A DNA stretch of 64,000 nucleotides from an uncultured Flavobacteriaceae bacterium (GCA_947495135.1 CANLXN010000003.1:409089-473088), one strand, 5' to 3'; shown: positions 35,933-45,619, numbered from the stretch's first letter. A program made the numbers and translations. The notes: generated by a model not told the origin, from the letters alone.

Positions 35933-36880
35933 TTAAAAATTTTGGGAGAGGTTTTCAATCATAATTTTAGTCATTTCCGCTAATGTAAATTGATGGTGCC
36001 ATCCCCAATCTTCTCTTGCCTCACTATCGTCAATGCTTTGCGGCCATGAATCTGCAATTGCCTGTCTAAAATCGGGCTCATAATCAATTTCAAAATCGGG
36101 TAGATATTTTTGAATGCTCGCCGTAATTCCTTCTGGATTAAAACTCATCGCAGCCAAATTGTAAGAACTTCTAATCTTTACCTTTTCTGAAGGAGCTTCC
36201 ATTATTCCAATAGTTGCGTTTATAGCATCATCCATAAACATCATGGGCAAGGTTGTTTCTGCATTCAGGAAAGAGATATATTTTCCATGCTTTAAAGCCT
36301 TGTGATAAATGTCCACCGCGTAATCTGTTGTTCCTCCACCTGGCAACGTTTTATAACTTATTAGTCCAGGATAACGAATACTTCGAACGTCCACCCCGTA
36401 TTGTTTGAAGTAATATTCGCACCAACGTTCTCCGGTTTGCTTACTTATTCCATACACCGTAGAGGGTTCCATAATAGTTCTTTGTGGTGTATTATTCTTT
36501 GGTGTTGACGGCCCAAACACAGCAATGCTAGAGGGCCAAAATATCTTATCTATTTTTTTTTCTTTAGCCAAATTTAGTACGTTAAAGAGCGAATTCATAT
36601 TCAATTCCCAACCTTTCATCGGAAACCTCTCAGCAGTAGCAGACAACATTGCGGCCATTAAATATACTTCCGTGATTTCGTGACGTATCACAATATCTTC
36701 AATAGCATCGTAATCTGTAGCGTCAAGAATCTCAAAAGGACCACTTTCCATCATAGCTTCATCACCTTCGCGTATATCACTAGCAATTACTTTATGAGGT
36801 TCATATAGCTCTCTCAATCGAGTCACTAGTTCAGTACCTATCTGCCCACAGGCACCAATTATTAGAATTCTTTTTTTCAT
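35933..36880 (-). CDS. Short-chain (epimerase-type) L-threonine 3-dehydrogenase
   Basis: The ATG at 36880 starts a Rossmann fold at once (MKKRILIIGACGQIG); an in-frame GTG at 36892 only adds four residues. The 315-residue product has the NAD-binding GxxGxxG (GACGQIG), Ser in WPSSIAVFG and the catalytic Tyr-Lys pair YGISK. The threonine-dehydrogenase-type segments are YPGLISYKTLPGGGTTDYAV and PMMFMDDAINA. It should oxidise L-threonine to 2-amino-3-ketobutyrate with NAD+ in the cytoplasm. The usual partner, glycine C-acetyltransferase (kbl), is not in the window. An NDP-sugar epimerase is the alternative, but the GGGTTDYAV segment favours threonine dehydrogenase. Confidence 0.85.
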   Translation of the reverse strand: MKKRILIIGACGQIGTELVTRLRELYEPHKVIASDIREGDEAMMESGPFEILDATDYDAIEDIVIRHEITEVYLMAAMLSATAERFPMKGWELNMNSLFNVLNLAKEKKIDKIFWPSSIAVFGPSTPKNNTPQRTIMEPSTVYGISKQTGERWCEYYFKQYGVDVRSIRYPGLISYKTLPGGGTTDYAVDIYHKALKHGKYISFLNAETTLPMMFMDDAINATIGIMEAPSEKVKIRSSYNLAAMSFNPEGITASIQKYLPDFEIDYEPDFRQAIADSWPQSIDDSEAREDWGWHHQFTLAEMTKIMIENLSQNF

Positions 36881-36980
36881 AAAACGACTCACTTTTCTGA
36901 AAGTTTAAAAGCATTTTTAATGTCGTAAATATAGAGATATTCTTTGCATAATATTAACTATTCATTGCAGAGAGAACTAT

Positions 36981-36988
36981 TATATTTG
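36981..36988 (+). promoter_or_regulatory. Candidate -7 element (TATATTTG)
   Basis: An exact TAnnTTTG match lies 16 bp before the ATG at 37005, leaving a very short leader. No well-placed -33 element is seen. Confidence 0.35.
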
Positions 36989-37004
36989 CTCAACTCAGTG
37001 CGCA

Positions 37005-37589
37005 ATGAAATTATTTCTCCATATCCTCTTTATATCTCTACTATTCGTCTCCTGTGGTGAGTCTTCGGTAGAAAACCAACTGGTAGAAACCCCTGGAGTC
37101 GATACTACGCGATATGGTCAAAGAAATTATACCTTTCCGAAGTTGTCCCAAAACGCTCAAGAAATTATACTCAATTGGTCTGTTTACAACGACTTTCAAG
37201 GGGAAGCCACTTCCTTAAATCACCTCACTTTGGAAGAGTTACAAGATAAGACAGACAAACTATTAGCACATACCGATTCATTACAGAAAAAAATTCCGGA
37301 TACACTTTTCACAAATGCTATTGAATCTAGGTTAATGATCGTAAATACGCGAGTTAACTTACTTAATCAACAGGTGAAGCGAAAGAAAGTAGATAGCTCG
37401 AAAATTGAAGAGAACATCCTAGAAGCTAATAACGCTGTTCGCAACTTTATAATCAAGATCAACGAAAAGTTTGAAAAAGACGGTATCGATCTAGAACGCA
37501 TAGATAATGAGAAAAAAGAACTGGAAAAACAGAAAAAATTTCTGGATTCCGTTTTTCAAGCCGAATTAGCAGATAAAAAACAAAAATAA
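37005..37589 (+). CDS. Putative lipoprotein with coiled coil
   Basis: The 194-residue product has a lipoprotein signal ending LLFVSC. The mature part begins with an acidic/polar linker. From about residue 75 on it is strongly helical and charged (LEELQDKTDKLLAHTDSLQKK; NEKFEKDGIDLERIDNEKKELEKQKK), consistent with a coiled coil. It is probably anchored in the outer membrane or facing the periplasm. I do not recognise the family. It lies 81 bp upstream of an M13 peptidase gene on the same strand, also a lipoprotein, so the two may be expressed together. Confidence 0.72.
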   Translation: MKLFLHILFISLLFVSCGESSVENQLVETPGVDTTRYGQRNYTFPKLSQNAQEIILNWSVYNDFQGEATSLNHLTLEELQDKTDKLLAHTDSLQKKIPDTLFTNAIESRLMIVNTRVNLLNQQVKRKKVDSSKIEENILEANNAVRNFIIKINEKFEKDGIDLERIDNEKKELEKQKKFLDSVFQAELADKKQK

Positions 37590-37670
37590 TGTAACATGCG
37601 GGCATTTTAAACAACTAATTCTGCATGTCAAAATCAAAGAAAATCTAAAAACCGAAAATCAAAACTAAAA

Positions 37671-39740
37671 ATGAAAACAATCTTTTTTAAACCACTTGTT
37701 GTCTTAGGAGCTATTGCCATGTTGGCAAGTTCTTGTGAGGACAAGAATAAAGACGTAGCTGTAGTTGATGACGGACCACATGGGATTATATTGGCAAATA
37801 TGGATACCCTAGTAAGTCCTAAAGAAGACTTCTATAATTATGTAAATGGAACATGGATGAAGAATACAGAAATCCCAGACGATCAAGTTCGTTGGGGTGG
37901 GTTTGGAGTTCTTCGTAAAAAAACAGACAAAGACGTTTTGGCCATCTTAGACAAAGCGATGAAAAGTGATAAATATGCAGCCGATACGGATCAGGCAAAA
38001 GCCATTGCCATTTTTAAAACCAAACTAGACACTTTAGCCAGAGATGCAGCAGGAATAGATCCTATTAAACCTGTTCTTGCAAAAATTGAAGCAATTAAAA
38101 CTACCGCCGATTTTCAAAAAGTAATGACCGAAAACGTGGTTGAGGTCTCTCAACCTTTCTTTGGAATCGCTGCCTTTTCAAATCCAAGTAATAGCTCCAT
38201 TAACTCTTGTTACATCACACCAGGTGGTCTAGGGTTACCAGATAGAGATTATTACATCAAAACCGATTCTAAGTCGGTTGAAATCCGTGGGCAATACGTA
38301 GATCACATCACTAGAATGTTACAATTTTTAGGTGATACTGAAGAGGAAGCTCGAAAGCAGGCTGAGACCATTCTCGCTTTTGAAACAAGCTTAGCAATTC
38401 CTCGATTTGACAAAGTTCAGAGCCGTGATTTCAGAAATTTCAACAACCCTAGAACCATTGCCGAAGTACAAAAAATGGTGCCTGCTATTAAATGGGAGAA
38501 GGCTTTTACAGACATTGGAGTTCCTAAAAAATTAGACAGTGTTCTGGTAATGCAACCAGCGTATATGGACGTTGTTTCTAAAACACTTTCTAAAGGCGAC
38601 ATTGATACCTGGAAAACGGTAATGCGATGGGCAACTTTTAACGATGCTGCAGGTAGACTTACTACGGAAATCGAAAAAGCAAACTGGGATTTTTACAGCA
38701 AAACGTTAAGTGGTGCTAAGAAACAAAAACCAGCAGACGAGCGCGCACTATCAACCGTAAATGGAACTGTTGGTGAAGCGTTAGGACAATTATATGTAGA
38801 TGAAATGTTCCCTCCAGAAGCAAAGGCAAAAGCAGAAGCTATGATAGCCAATGTAATTTCGGCTTACAAAGATCGAATCATGAAACTGGATTGGATGAGC
38901 CAAGAAACAAAAGTGAAAGCCGTTGAAAAATTGGATAAATTCACGGTAAAGATTGGTTACCCAAACAAATGGGAAGATTTCTCTTCTATGGCGGTTGCAG
39001 CAGATAAAGGCTACTACCAAAATATGCTTGCTGTTAGCGAATGGCAGTTAAAAGATAACTTAGCAGATATTGATCAACCTGTTGATCGTGAGGAGTGGGG
39101 TATGTCTCCGCAAACTGTAAACGCTTATTTCAATCCATTTAATAATGAGATCGTTTTTCCAGCGGCCATCCTCCAACCCCCTTTTTACGATTACAAGGCA
39201 GATGAAGCTGTGAATTACGGTGGAATTGGAGCAGTAATTGGACATGAAATTTCTCATGCCTTTGACGATAGCGGATCTCGATTCGACTCGGATGGGAACC
39301 TGGTAAACTGGTGGAGTGAAAGTGATTTAGAGCAATTTACTCAACGAGGAAACGCTTTGGCAGAACAATATAGCAGCATTGAGGTTTTAGACAGCGTATT
39401 TATCAATGGTAAATTTACCTTAGGTGAAAATATTGGCGATCTAGGAGGTGTTTTAGGCGCGTATGACGGACTGCAAAAATTCTATAAAGAAAACGGAAGA
39501 CCAGAGAATATTGACGGACTTACACCAGAGCAGCGTTTCTTTATGAGTTGGGCGACCGTTTGGAGAACCAAGCAGCGTGACGAATCATTACGCACACAAA
39601 TCCAAACAGACCCGCACTCTCCAGGTAGATATAGAGCTACACAGCCACTAGTTAACATAGACGAGTTCTATGAAGCCTTCGACATCAAAGAAGGAGATCC
39701 AATGTATGTGAAACCAGAAGATCGTGTTAGAATTTGGTAA
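37671..39740 (+). CDS. M13 family (PepO/neprilysin-like) metallopeptidase, lipoprotein
   Basis: The 689-residue product has a lipoprotein signal with lipobox LASSC and a typical M13 N-terminal domain (EDFYNYVNGTWMKNTEIP, RWGGFGVL). In the catalytic domain HEISH (525-529) binds zinc together with Glu586 in GENIGDLGG. The substrate-binding NAYFNPFNNEIVFPAAILQ region and the C-terminal SPGRYR and W are present. M13 enzymes cleave short peptides, so this one probably trims oligopeptides at the periplasmic face or cell surface. The length is normal for the family, and the gene ends at a strong terminator. Confidence 0.95.
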   Translation: MKTIFFKPLVVLGAIAMLASSCEDKNKDVAVVDDGPHGIILANMDTLVSPKEDFYNYVNGTWMKNTEIPDDQVRWGGFGVLRKKTDKDVLAILDKAMKSDKYAADTDQAKAIAIFKTKLDTLARDAAGIDPIKPVLAKIEAIKTTADFQKVMTENVVEVSQPFFGIAAFSNPSNSSINSCYITPGGLGLPDRDYYIKTDSKSVEIRGQYVDHITRMLQFLGDTEEEARKQAETILAFETSLAIPRFDKVQSRDFRNFNNPRTIAEVQKMVPAIKWEKAFTDIGVPKKLDSVLVMQPAYMDVVSKTLSKGDIDTWKTVMRWATFNDAAGRLTTEIEKANWDFYSKTLSGAKKQKPADERALSTVNGTVGEALGQLYVDEMFPPEAKAKAEAMIANVISAYKDRIMKLDWMSQETKVKAVEKLDKFTVKIGYPNKWEDFSSMAVAADKGYYQNMLAVSEWQLKDNLADIDQPVDREEWGMSPQTVNAYFNPFNNEIVFPAAILQPPFYDYKADEAVNYGGIGAVIGHEISHAFDDSGSRFDSDGNLVNWWSESDLEQFTQRGNALAEQYSSIEVLDSVFINGKFTLGENIGDLGGVLGAYDGLQKFYKENGRPENIDGLTPEQRFFMSWATVWRTKQRDESLRTQIQTDPHSPGRYRATQPLVNIDEFYEAFDIKEGDPMYVKPEDRVRIW

Positions 39741-39765
39741 GAATTATTTCTTAGTCAAACAAATT

Positions 39766-39794
39766 AAGGGAGCTCCAAATGGGCTCCCTTTTTT
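39766..39794. terminator. Hairpin terminator
   Basis: AAGGGAGC pairs with GCTCCCTT and is followed by a T run. It lies 26 bp after the M13 stop codon and runs into the stop codon of the convergent MATE gene. Confidence 0.88.
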
Positions 39795-41199
39795 ATTGCT
39801 TTTCTATTTCTACAGACGAGGAGGAATCTGCTAATAAATCCTTTTTTACTGCCTTGTTCAAATAATACCCAGTTACTATGGTAGACAGTACATCAGCTAT
39901 AGGAAAGGCAACCCAAACGCCTAAAACACCCATCATTGGAGGAAGGATTAACAATAGCGGAATTAAAAAGAAGCCTTGTTTAGTAAGGCTTAGCAACAAG
40001 GCTGGAATTGCCCTGCCAATGGCTTGAAAATAAGATGCACCAATAAGCTGAATCACAATTACAGGTGTAGCGGCAAAAACCCAGCGCAACGCAGAAGGTG
40101 TGCGCTTTAAGATTTCTTCGTTGTTAGCAAGGGTTGCGGCATCTAAACTTTCGGAATTACTTAAGAAAATTGAAACAATCTGAGAGGGAAATAGCATGAT
40201 AAGTGCAAAAATAATCAACGCCAACGCACCCGAATATTTAATAGAAGTATTGATAGATTCCCTTACACGGTCAAACTTCTTCGCACCATAGTTGAATCCT
40301 GCTATTGGAAGAAAGCCTTGATTCACCCCAATTACCGGAAACAATGCAAACATGAGCATTCTACTAATAATTCCATAGGAAGCAACATCCAATGAGTCTC
40401 CATAAGTGATTAAAACATTGTTGAGCAAAATAGTAAGTACTGCAATAGTTCCTTGTCTTGCCAACGTTACCAAACTAAGAGAATTAATTTCCCGTACTAT
40501 TGTGCTGTCTAAAATGAAAGACTTCCATCTTAATCGCAACTCACTTTTAGCTACAAAAAACCAAAAGATAAAAGCGAAACATATAAAATAGCTAATGAAA
40601 GTAGCCCAAGCAGCACCAGCCATCCCAAAGTCCAATACCTTAATGAGCAGATAATCCATAAAAATATTCCCAATGGCGGGAAGCATCATGGCATACATGG
40701 CGAATTTTGGCTTACCCTCTGCCCTTATTACGTTATTTCCCATCATGCACATAGCAAGCATGACAATTCCGTATAATACAATTCGGTAGTAAGTGAGTGC
40801 TAAGTCTTTAAAAGATTCATCCGCTCCAAAAAATTCAATTAAATAATTTTGGAAAATCAACCCCAAAGCAGCAAGAATAGCCGAGGTAAAAAAGGTGAGT
40901 GTTGTTTGGTTTCCAAAAACCCGCAGTGCTTTTTCATGATTTCCAGCCCCCAAAGCCCTTGAGAGAACAGAACTACCACCAATACCAACCGCCAAGCCAA
41001 TGGCCGCAATAAAAAAGGTAATTGGAACTACCACGGTTATAGCAGATATTGCCAAGGGACCAATCCATCTTCCCACGAAAATGGTATCAACAATCATGTT
41101 GAGTGACATCACCAAAATACCAATGGATGCAGGCACTGCTTGTTTGACTAGCAAGCTGCTAATCGAATCTGTACCTAAGGAAGCCGATTTATTTTTCAT
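39793..41199 (-). CDS. MATE family efflux transporter
   Basis: The ATG at 41199 (MKNKSASLGTDSIS) gives 468 residues, the usual MATE length; an in-frame GTG at 41217 would add six. There are about 12 hydrophobic segments arranged as two halves, each starting with the MATE-type pattern (PASIGILVMSLNMIVDTIFVG; ARQGTIAVLTILLNN). Segments such as GIGGSSVLSRALGAG and QGFLPIAGFNYGAKK are diagnostic. It should export organic cations or other small molecules across the inner membrane using an ion gradient. It starts 32 bp after hemH on the same strand, so it may be co-transcribed with ferrochelatase. Confidence 0.92.
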   Translation of the reverse strand: MKNKSASLGTDSISSLLVKQAVPASIGILVMSLNMIVDTIFVGRWIGPLAISAITVVVPITFFIAAIGLAVGIGGSSVLSRALGAGNHEKALRVFGNQTTLTFFTSAILAALGLIFQNYLIEFFGADESFKDLALTYYRIVLYGIVMLAMCMMGNNVIRAEGKPKFAMYAMMLPAIGNIFMDYLLIKVLDFGMAGAAWATFISYFICFAFIFWFFVAKSELRLRWKSFILDSTIVREINSLSLVTLARQGTIAVLTILLNNVLITYGDSLDVASYGIISRMLMFALFPVIGVNQGFLPIAGFNYGAKKFDRVRESINTSIKYSGALALIIFALIMLFPSQIVSIFLSNSESLDAATLANNEEILKRTPSALRWVFAATPVIVIQLIGASYFQAIGRAIPALLLSLTKQGFFLIPLLLILPPMMGVLGVWVAFPIADVLSTIVTGYYLNKAVKKDLLADSSSSVEIEKQ

Positions 41200-41231
41200 T
41201 TCTTCTCCTGAGCACACAGGAAACTGTTAGT

Positions 41232-42278
41232 TTAAGCGATCGCAGTATCTACATTTACAATTCGCCATTCTTCAATCCAATTGGCCAGCAATTGGGCAAA
41301 ATCTTCACGATCATTTAAACAAGGAATTGTAGTGAATTCCTTTCCACCAACTTCATGAAAAATCTCTTCCCCCTCCATCGCGATTTCCTCAAGAGTTTCT
41401 AGACAATCGCTCACAAAAGCTGGAGTAACAATAGCCATTTTTTTAACTCCTGCTTTACCCATTCTTTCGATCGTACGATCTGTATAAGGCTGCAACCAAG
41501 GATCAAAGCCTAAACGCGATTGGAAGGTGGTTGAATAAGTTCCACGCTCCAGTTTTAAATACTTGGCAACATTTACCGTAGTAATTTCACATTGATGTCG
41601 ATAGCAAAACTCATGTTGTTTAGAGCCCTTTTTAAAGCAGCACTTTCCATCCATCTTACAATTTCCCTTGGTGATATCGCTTTTTCTGATGTGACGCTCT
41701 GGAACTCCATGATAACTAAACAAAATGTGTTCATAATCAAGTCCTTTTAAATGCTCTCCAATACTTTCTGAAAGGACCTTAATGTAATCTTCTTTATGGT
41801 AAAATGCGGCAGTTCGCGTAATAGTAACTTGTGGAAAATGCTCTGCTACAAGCTCATCTACTTTCACATCGATAGTCTCGGTCGTTGCCATTGCAAATTG
41901 CGGATACAATGGAATGGTTTTAATCTCCGTACATCCTTGATCCACCAACTCTTGTAATCCTTTTTGAAGCGTCATGCTTCCATAACGCATGGCAAGGGCC
42001 ACAGGTACATTAACTTTTTCCTGAACCTTTTTCTGAAGTCGCTCTGAAAGAACTATAAGTGGAGATCCTTCGTCCCACCAAATTTTTGCGTAGGCTTCGG
42101 CCGATTTCTTTGGTCGGGTGTTTAAAATAATTCCTTTTACCAGCAAAATACGCGCAAGCTTAGGAACATCAATCACCCTCGGGTCCATTAAGAATTCACC
42201 CAAGTATTTTTTTACATCTTTCGGTTTAGTGCTATCTGGGGAACCCAGATTGACAAGGAGTACTCCTTTTTTATTCAT
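41232..42278 (-). CDS. hemH: Ferrochelatase
   Basis: The 348-residue product inserts Fe2+ into protoporphyrin IX, the last step of haem synthesis. It starts GVLLVNLGSPDSTKP. The active-site histidine lies in SYHGVPERHI, the conserved CYRHQC..TT segment is present, and the catalytic glutamate lies in VSDCLETLEEIAMEG. Length and motifs are standard for bacterial cytoplasmic/peripheral HemH. It lies 69 bp after an araC-type gene on the same strand and opposite the main hem operon. A TAnnTTTG motif 20 bp upstream suggests its own promoter. Confidence 0.97.
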   Translation of the reverse strand: MNKKGVLLVNLGSPDSTKPKDVKKYLGEFLMDPRVIDVPKLARILLVKGIILNTRPKKSAEAYAKIWWDEGSPLIVLSERLQKKVQEKVNVPVALAMRYGSMTLQKGLQELVDQGCTEIKTIPLYPQFAMATTETIDVKVDELVAEHFPQVTITRTAAFYHKEDYIKVLSESIGEHLKGLDYEHILFSYHGVPERHIRKSDITKGNCKMDGKCCFKKGSKQHEFCYRHQCEITTVNVAKYLKLERGTYSTTFQSRLGFDPWLQPYTDRTIERMGKAGVKKMAIVTPAFVSDCLETLEEIAMEGEEIFHEVGGKEFTTIPCLNDREDFAQLLANWIEEWRIVNVDTAIA

Positions 42279-42297
42279 AGCTGCTTTTTCAGAAATA

Positions 42298-42305
42298 CAA
42301 AAATA
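42298..42305 (-). promoter_or_regulatory. Candidate -7 element (TATTTTTG on the minus strand)
   Basis: CAAAAATA on the plus strand reads TATTTTTG on the minus strand, a TAnnTTTG match 20 bp ahead of the hemH ATG, giving a leader of about a dozen bases. Confidence 0.4.
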
Positions 42306-42347
42306 CGGCCTGAATGTTGAACGTTTCTTAAAAAAGATTAAAACTTT

Positions 42348-43238
42348 CTAATTTACCAGCCCCATCACAAACTTCTTTGGTGTAGTTCCAAACTTCTTTT
42401 TAAAAGCCGCAATAAAATGACTGGAAGTACTGTAACCTACTTTTAAACCTACTTCATTTACATTGTGAGATCCACTTACTAATAATTGCCTGGCAACTTC
42501 CATTTTATAATCGAATAAAAAACTAAAAACAGAATCACCATAAATTTGCTTAAACCCTTCTTTCAATTTATTGAGCGGGAGGTTTATTTCTTCTGAAAGT
42601 TGCTGCAACGTAGGCGGTTCGGCCATTCGGGAAATAATAATTTCTTTCGCTTTCTTTATTTTCGCCACATTTTGTTCATCGACCAAAAAAGGACATTGCT
42701 CAACATCTGCGTCGGTTGGGCGATTAAAATAAAGGCTTATTAATTCGTAGGCTTTTCCCTTAAAGTACAACGACTTCACCGAAGGATGCAGATTGTAATT
42801 CATCAGTTGGTTGAGTACAATCGCCATGGATGGTGAAATATGGGCATCCTTATAATACTTCCGATCCTTGTTCTCATCACTCAGGAAGCTAATGTAATTA
42901 GCCTCTCTCGAAAAAAGTGTATGAAACTTTTTGATGGGCAGCAAAACCGAAAGCACCCAGGAATGAGGGTTTACGGAAACTTCAATGGGAAGATCTCTTT
43001 CAGGATTGTACAGTAAAAGGGAAGAATCTTCGTTAATTGGCAACCGGTAGTTTCCGTTATTGAAACTGAAAGATCCAGTGCCCTTAACGCAGAAGTGAAA
43101 CTGGATGAAATTAGAACTCACTTCTCTCTTAAATAACTGATTTTCATCTGTTTCGTTATGAAACTTTAGAATAAAAAATCCTTCTTCAATAACTGTTTCC
43201 TCGTAAATTCCTTCAGCGATACTTTTATCAGAATTCAT
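42348..43238 (-). CDS. AraC-family transcriptional regulator at the hem locus
   Basis: The 296-residue product has an N-terminal cupin-like sensing region (FCVKGTGSFSFNNGNYRLP) and a C-terminal AraC double helix-turn-helix (PPTLQQLSEEINLPLNKLKEGFKQIYG; NEVGLKVGYSTSSHFIAAFKKKFG). It lies between hemH and the divergent hemA operon. From memory of flavobacterial genomes, an AraC gene at this position recurs, which suggests that it controls haem or iron metabolism. The ligand is unknown, and no clear direct repeats were seen in the short region between it and hemA. Confidence 0.9.
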   Translation of the reverse strand: MNSDKSIAEGIYEETVIEEGFFILKFHNETDENQLFKREVSSNFIQFHFCVKGTGSFSFNNGNYRLPINEDSSLLLYNPERDLPIEVSVNPHSWVLSVLLPIKKFHTLFSREANYISFLSDENKDRKYYKDAHISPSMAIVLNQLMNYNLHPSVKSLYFKGKAYELISLYFNRPTDADVEQCPFLVDEQNVAKIKKAKEIIISRMAEPPTLQQLSEEINLPLNKLKEGFKQIYGDSVFSFLFDYKMEVARQLLVSGSHNVNEVGLKVGYSTSSHFIAAFKKKFGTTPKKFVMGLVN

Positions 43239-43377
43239 GTTGATTTAATTGTGTTTCCTTGTTTAGAATGATGCTAAATTAGCTGTTTTAGCCCTTAAAA
43301 CGTCCATTTTAATGTAGAATTAACATCTACCGTTATAAATCATACCGCTGGCGTTACTTTTTCAAAATCAATGCAGG

Positions 43378-43385
43378 TACTTTTG
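43378..43385 (+). promoter_or_regulatory. Candidate hemA -7 element (TACTTTTG)
   Basis: An exact TAnnTTTG match lies 33 bp before the ATG at 43419. If used, transcription would start after the upstream in-frame ATG at 43371 and so supports 43419 as the hemA start. Confidence 0.45.
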
Positions 43386-43418
43386 TATCTATTATTTCCG
43401 CCTACACGAGAAATCTAT

Positions 43419-44711
43419 ATGAAAAGTAACGGTCACCGACTTTTTTCTGATAATTCCAACGCCCCAAGCACTCTTTCGGAAGGTAACTTTTATGCTATTG
43501 GCTTAAATTATAAAAAAGCAGATGCCGAAGTAAGGGGACATTTCAGTATTTCGGAAGAAGCTCAAAAAACCATTCTTGTTCAGGCCAAAGAAGAAGGCAT
43601 TAGCTCTCTTACGGTTATTTCCACATGTAACCGAACCGAATTATACGGCTTTGCCCAACATCCTTTTCAACTTATCGAATTACTTTGCGAGCATACGCAG
43701 GGTACGGTCGAAGAATTTGAAAAGGTGGCATATGTGTACAAAGACAACAAAGCAACAGCGCATCTTTTTAAAGTGGGAACTGGATTGGATAGTCAAATTT
43801 TAGGAGATTTTGAGATTATCAGTCAGTTAAGGACCGGCATGAAGCGTTCGAAAAAAATAGGGATGCTCAATGTCTTTATGGAACGCTTAGGGAATGCGGT
43901 AATTCAGGCCAGTAAGCGTATCAAAAATGAAACGGAAATCTCTACAGGGGCTACCTCGGTAAGTTTCGCAGCCGTTCAGTATATCATGGCCAGAGTGCCC
44001 TACGTTTCAGAAAAAAATATTTTACTATTTGGTATTGGTAAAATTGGTAGAAACACTTGCGAAAACCTAATTAAACATACCAAAAATGAGCAGATTACAC
44101 TTATCAACCGTACTAAAGTAAAAGCAGAGGAAATCGCTGGTAAATTTAATCTAGTGGTAAAAGACTATGCAGATATCCAGAGTGAAATCGCACAAACAGA
44201 TGTTCTTATCGTAGCCACTGGTGCGCAGCAACCTACAATTAGTAAAGAATTACTATTTCTGAAAAAACCACTCCTCATTTTAGATCTTTCCATACCCAAA
44301 AATGTTGCATCCAATGTAAGCGAGAACGACAATGTAACTCTTATTCATTTGGATGAATTATCGCGAGTAACAGACAAGACACTAGAACACCGGCAGTCTC
44401 AAATACCCCTTGCAGAAAAAATTATAAACGAGGTCAAATCCGAATTCGATACTTGGTCTGAAAACAGGAAGTTTGCACCTACGATCAAGGCCTTGAAAAC
44501 GAAACTTTCAGAAATTAAGGAAAGTGAAATAGACAACCAGAGACGAAAATTGAATGATTTTAATGAAGAACAGGCCGAAATTATAAGCAACCGTATCATT
44601 CAAAAAATTACCACTCGTTTTGCCAATCACTTAAAAGATGAGAATGTCTCCACCACGGAAAGTGTTGAACTTATTCGTCAGGTTTTTCAATTATCAAATC
44701 AAGATAAGTGA
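43419..44711 (+). CDS. hemA: Glutamyl-tRNA reductase
   Basis: The enzyme reduces glutamyl-tRNA(Glu) with NADPH to glutamate-1-semialdehyde, the first committed step of the C5 haem route. An ATG at 43371 would add 16 hydrophobic residues not expected in this protein, so I use ATG 43419 (430 aa). The conserved N-terminal segment NFYAIGLNYKKAD follows closely. The nucleophilic Cys70 is in STCNRTE, the NADPH-binding part includes LFGIGKIGRNTCENL, and ATGAQQP and a C-terminal dimerisation helix are present. It heads the plus-strand hem operon and overlaps hemC by 4 bp. Confidence 0.96.
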   Translation: MKSNGHRLFSDNSNAPSTLSEGNFYAIGLNYKKADAEVRGHFSISEEAQKTILVQAKEEGISSLTVISTCNRTELYGFAQHPFQLIELLCEHTQGTVEEFEKVAYVYKDNKATAHLFKVGTGLDSQILGDFEIISQLRTGMKRSKKIGMLNVFMERLGNAVIQASKRIKNETEISTGATSVSFAAVQYIMARVPYVSEKNILLFGIGKIGRNTCENLIKHTKNEQITLINRTKVKAEEIAGKFNLVVKDYADIQSEIAQTDVLIVATGAQQPTISKELLFLKKPLLILDLSIPKNVASNVSENDNVTLIHLDELSRVTDKTLEHRQSQIPLAEKIINEVKSEFDTWSENRKFAPTIKALKTKLSEIKESEIDNQRRKLNDFNEEQAEIISNRIIQKITTRFANHLKDENVSTTESVELIRQVFQLSNQDK

Positions 44712-45619
44712 GTAAAATTATTCGCATAGGGACCCGTGATAGTGAGTTGGCGCTTTGGCAAGCTCATAAAGTGAAAGGGCAACTTGAAACCCTTGGATAC
44801 CAAACCGAGCTGATAGCAGTTAAATCTACTGGAGATTTGGTCCTTGATCAACCTCTTTACGAACTAGGAATTACTGGGATTTTCACTAAAACCCTTGACA
44901 TCGCAATGCTCAATGGTTCGGTTGACATAGCAGTACATAGCATGAAAGATGTTCCCACTGCACTCCCTAAAGGAATTGTGCAGACCGCAGTGCTAGAAAG
45001 AGCATCTTCCAAAGATATTCTCGTAACCAAAGGAACTGTTTCGTTTAAAAATTCCAACACCATCGCTACTGGAAGCCTCAGAAGAAAAGCACAATGGCTT
45101 CACAAATATCCAAATCATAAGGTGGTTGGGTTGAGAGGAAACGTCAACACTCGTTTACAAAAACTAGACGATAGTTCGTGGCAAGGAGCCATCTTTGCCA
45201 AAGCAGGATTGCATCGAATTGATGTTCTTCCCAAAGATCATATCGACCTAGATTGGATGGTTCCTGCACCCGCTCAAGGCGCAATGGTTGTAGTCGCTTT
45301 AGAGAATGATTCTTACTGTTTGGAAGCAACATCAAAATTAAATGTTCCGAATGCAGAGATTTGCACACGTATAGAACGAGCCTTTCTCCGTGTCTTAGAA
45401 GGTGGATGTACTGCTCCTATCGGGGCAATTGCAGAAATCGTAGGGGAGCAAGTTAATTTTCGCGGGGTGCTTTTCTCATTGGATGGAAAGAAAAAGTTAG
45501 AAGTAAGCCGCACGGTCTCAACAAAGGACTGTTTAAAGTTAGGCGAAGAATGCGCTCAAGAACTTTTAGAGCATGGAGGAAAGGAATTAATGGAGATAAT
45601 TAAGAGTAGTACGTTGTGA
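44708..45619 (+). CDS. hemC: Hydroxymethylbilane synthase (porphobilinogen deaminase)
   Basis: The 303-residue product joins four porphobilinogen molecules into hydroxymethylbilane. It starts at a GTG that overlaps the hemA stop (GTGA). The start IRIGTRDSELALWQA, the substrate-binding HSMKDVPT and ATGSLRRKAQ segments, and the cofactor-attachment Cys234 in GGCTAPIGA are all present. Length is standard. The 4-bp overlaps at both ends indicate translational coupling with hemA and hemD. Confidence 0.97.
   Translation: MSKIIRIGTRDSELALWQAHKVKGQLETLGYQTELIAVKSTGDLVLDQPLYELGITGIFTKTLDIAMLNGSVDIAVHSMKDVPTALPKGIVQTAVLERASSKDILVTKGTVSFKNSNTIATGSLRRKAQWLHKYPNHKVVGLRGNVNTRLQKLDDSSWQGAIFAKAGLHRIDVLPKDHIDLDWMVPAPAQGAMVVVALENDSYCLEATSKLNVPNAEICTRIERAFLRVLEGGCTAPIGAIAEIVGEQVNFRGVLFSLDGKKKLEVSRTVSTKDCLKLGEECAQELLEHGGKELMEIIKSSTL

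Noticed and set aside
43371..43418. Upstream ATG as the hemA start
   Set aside because: It adds a hydrophobic segment not expected in HemA, and a promoter-like TACTTTTG lies downstream of it at 43378.
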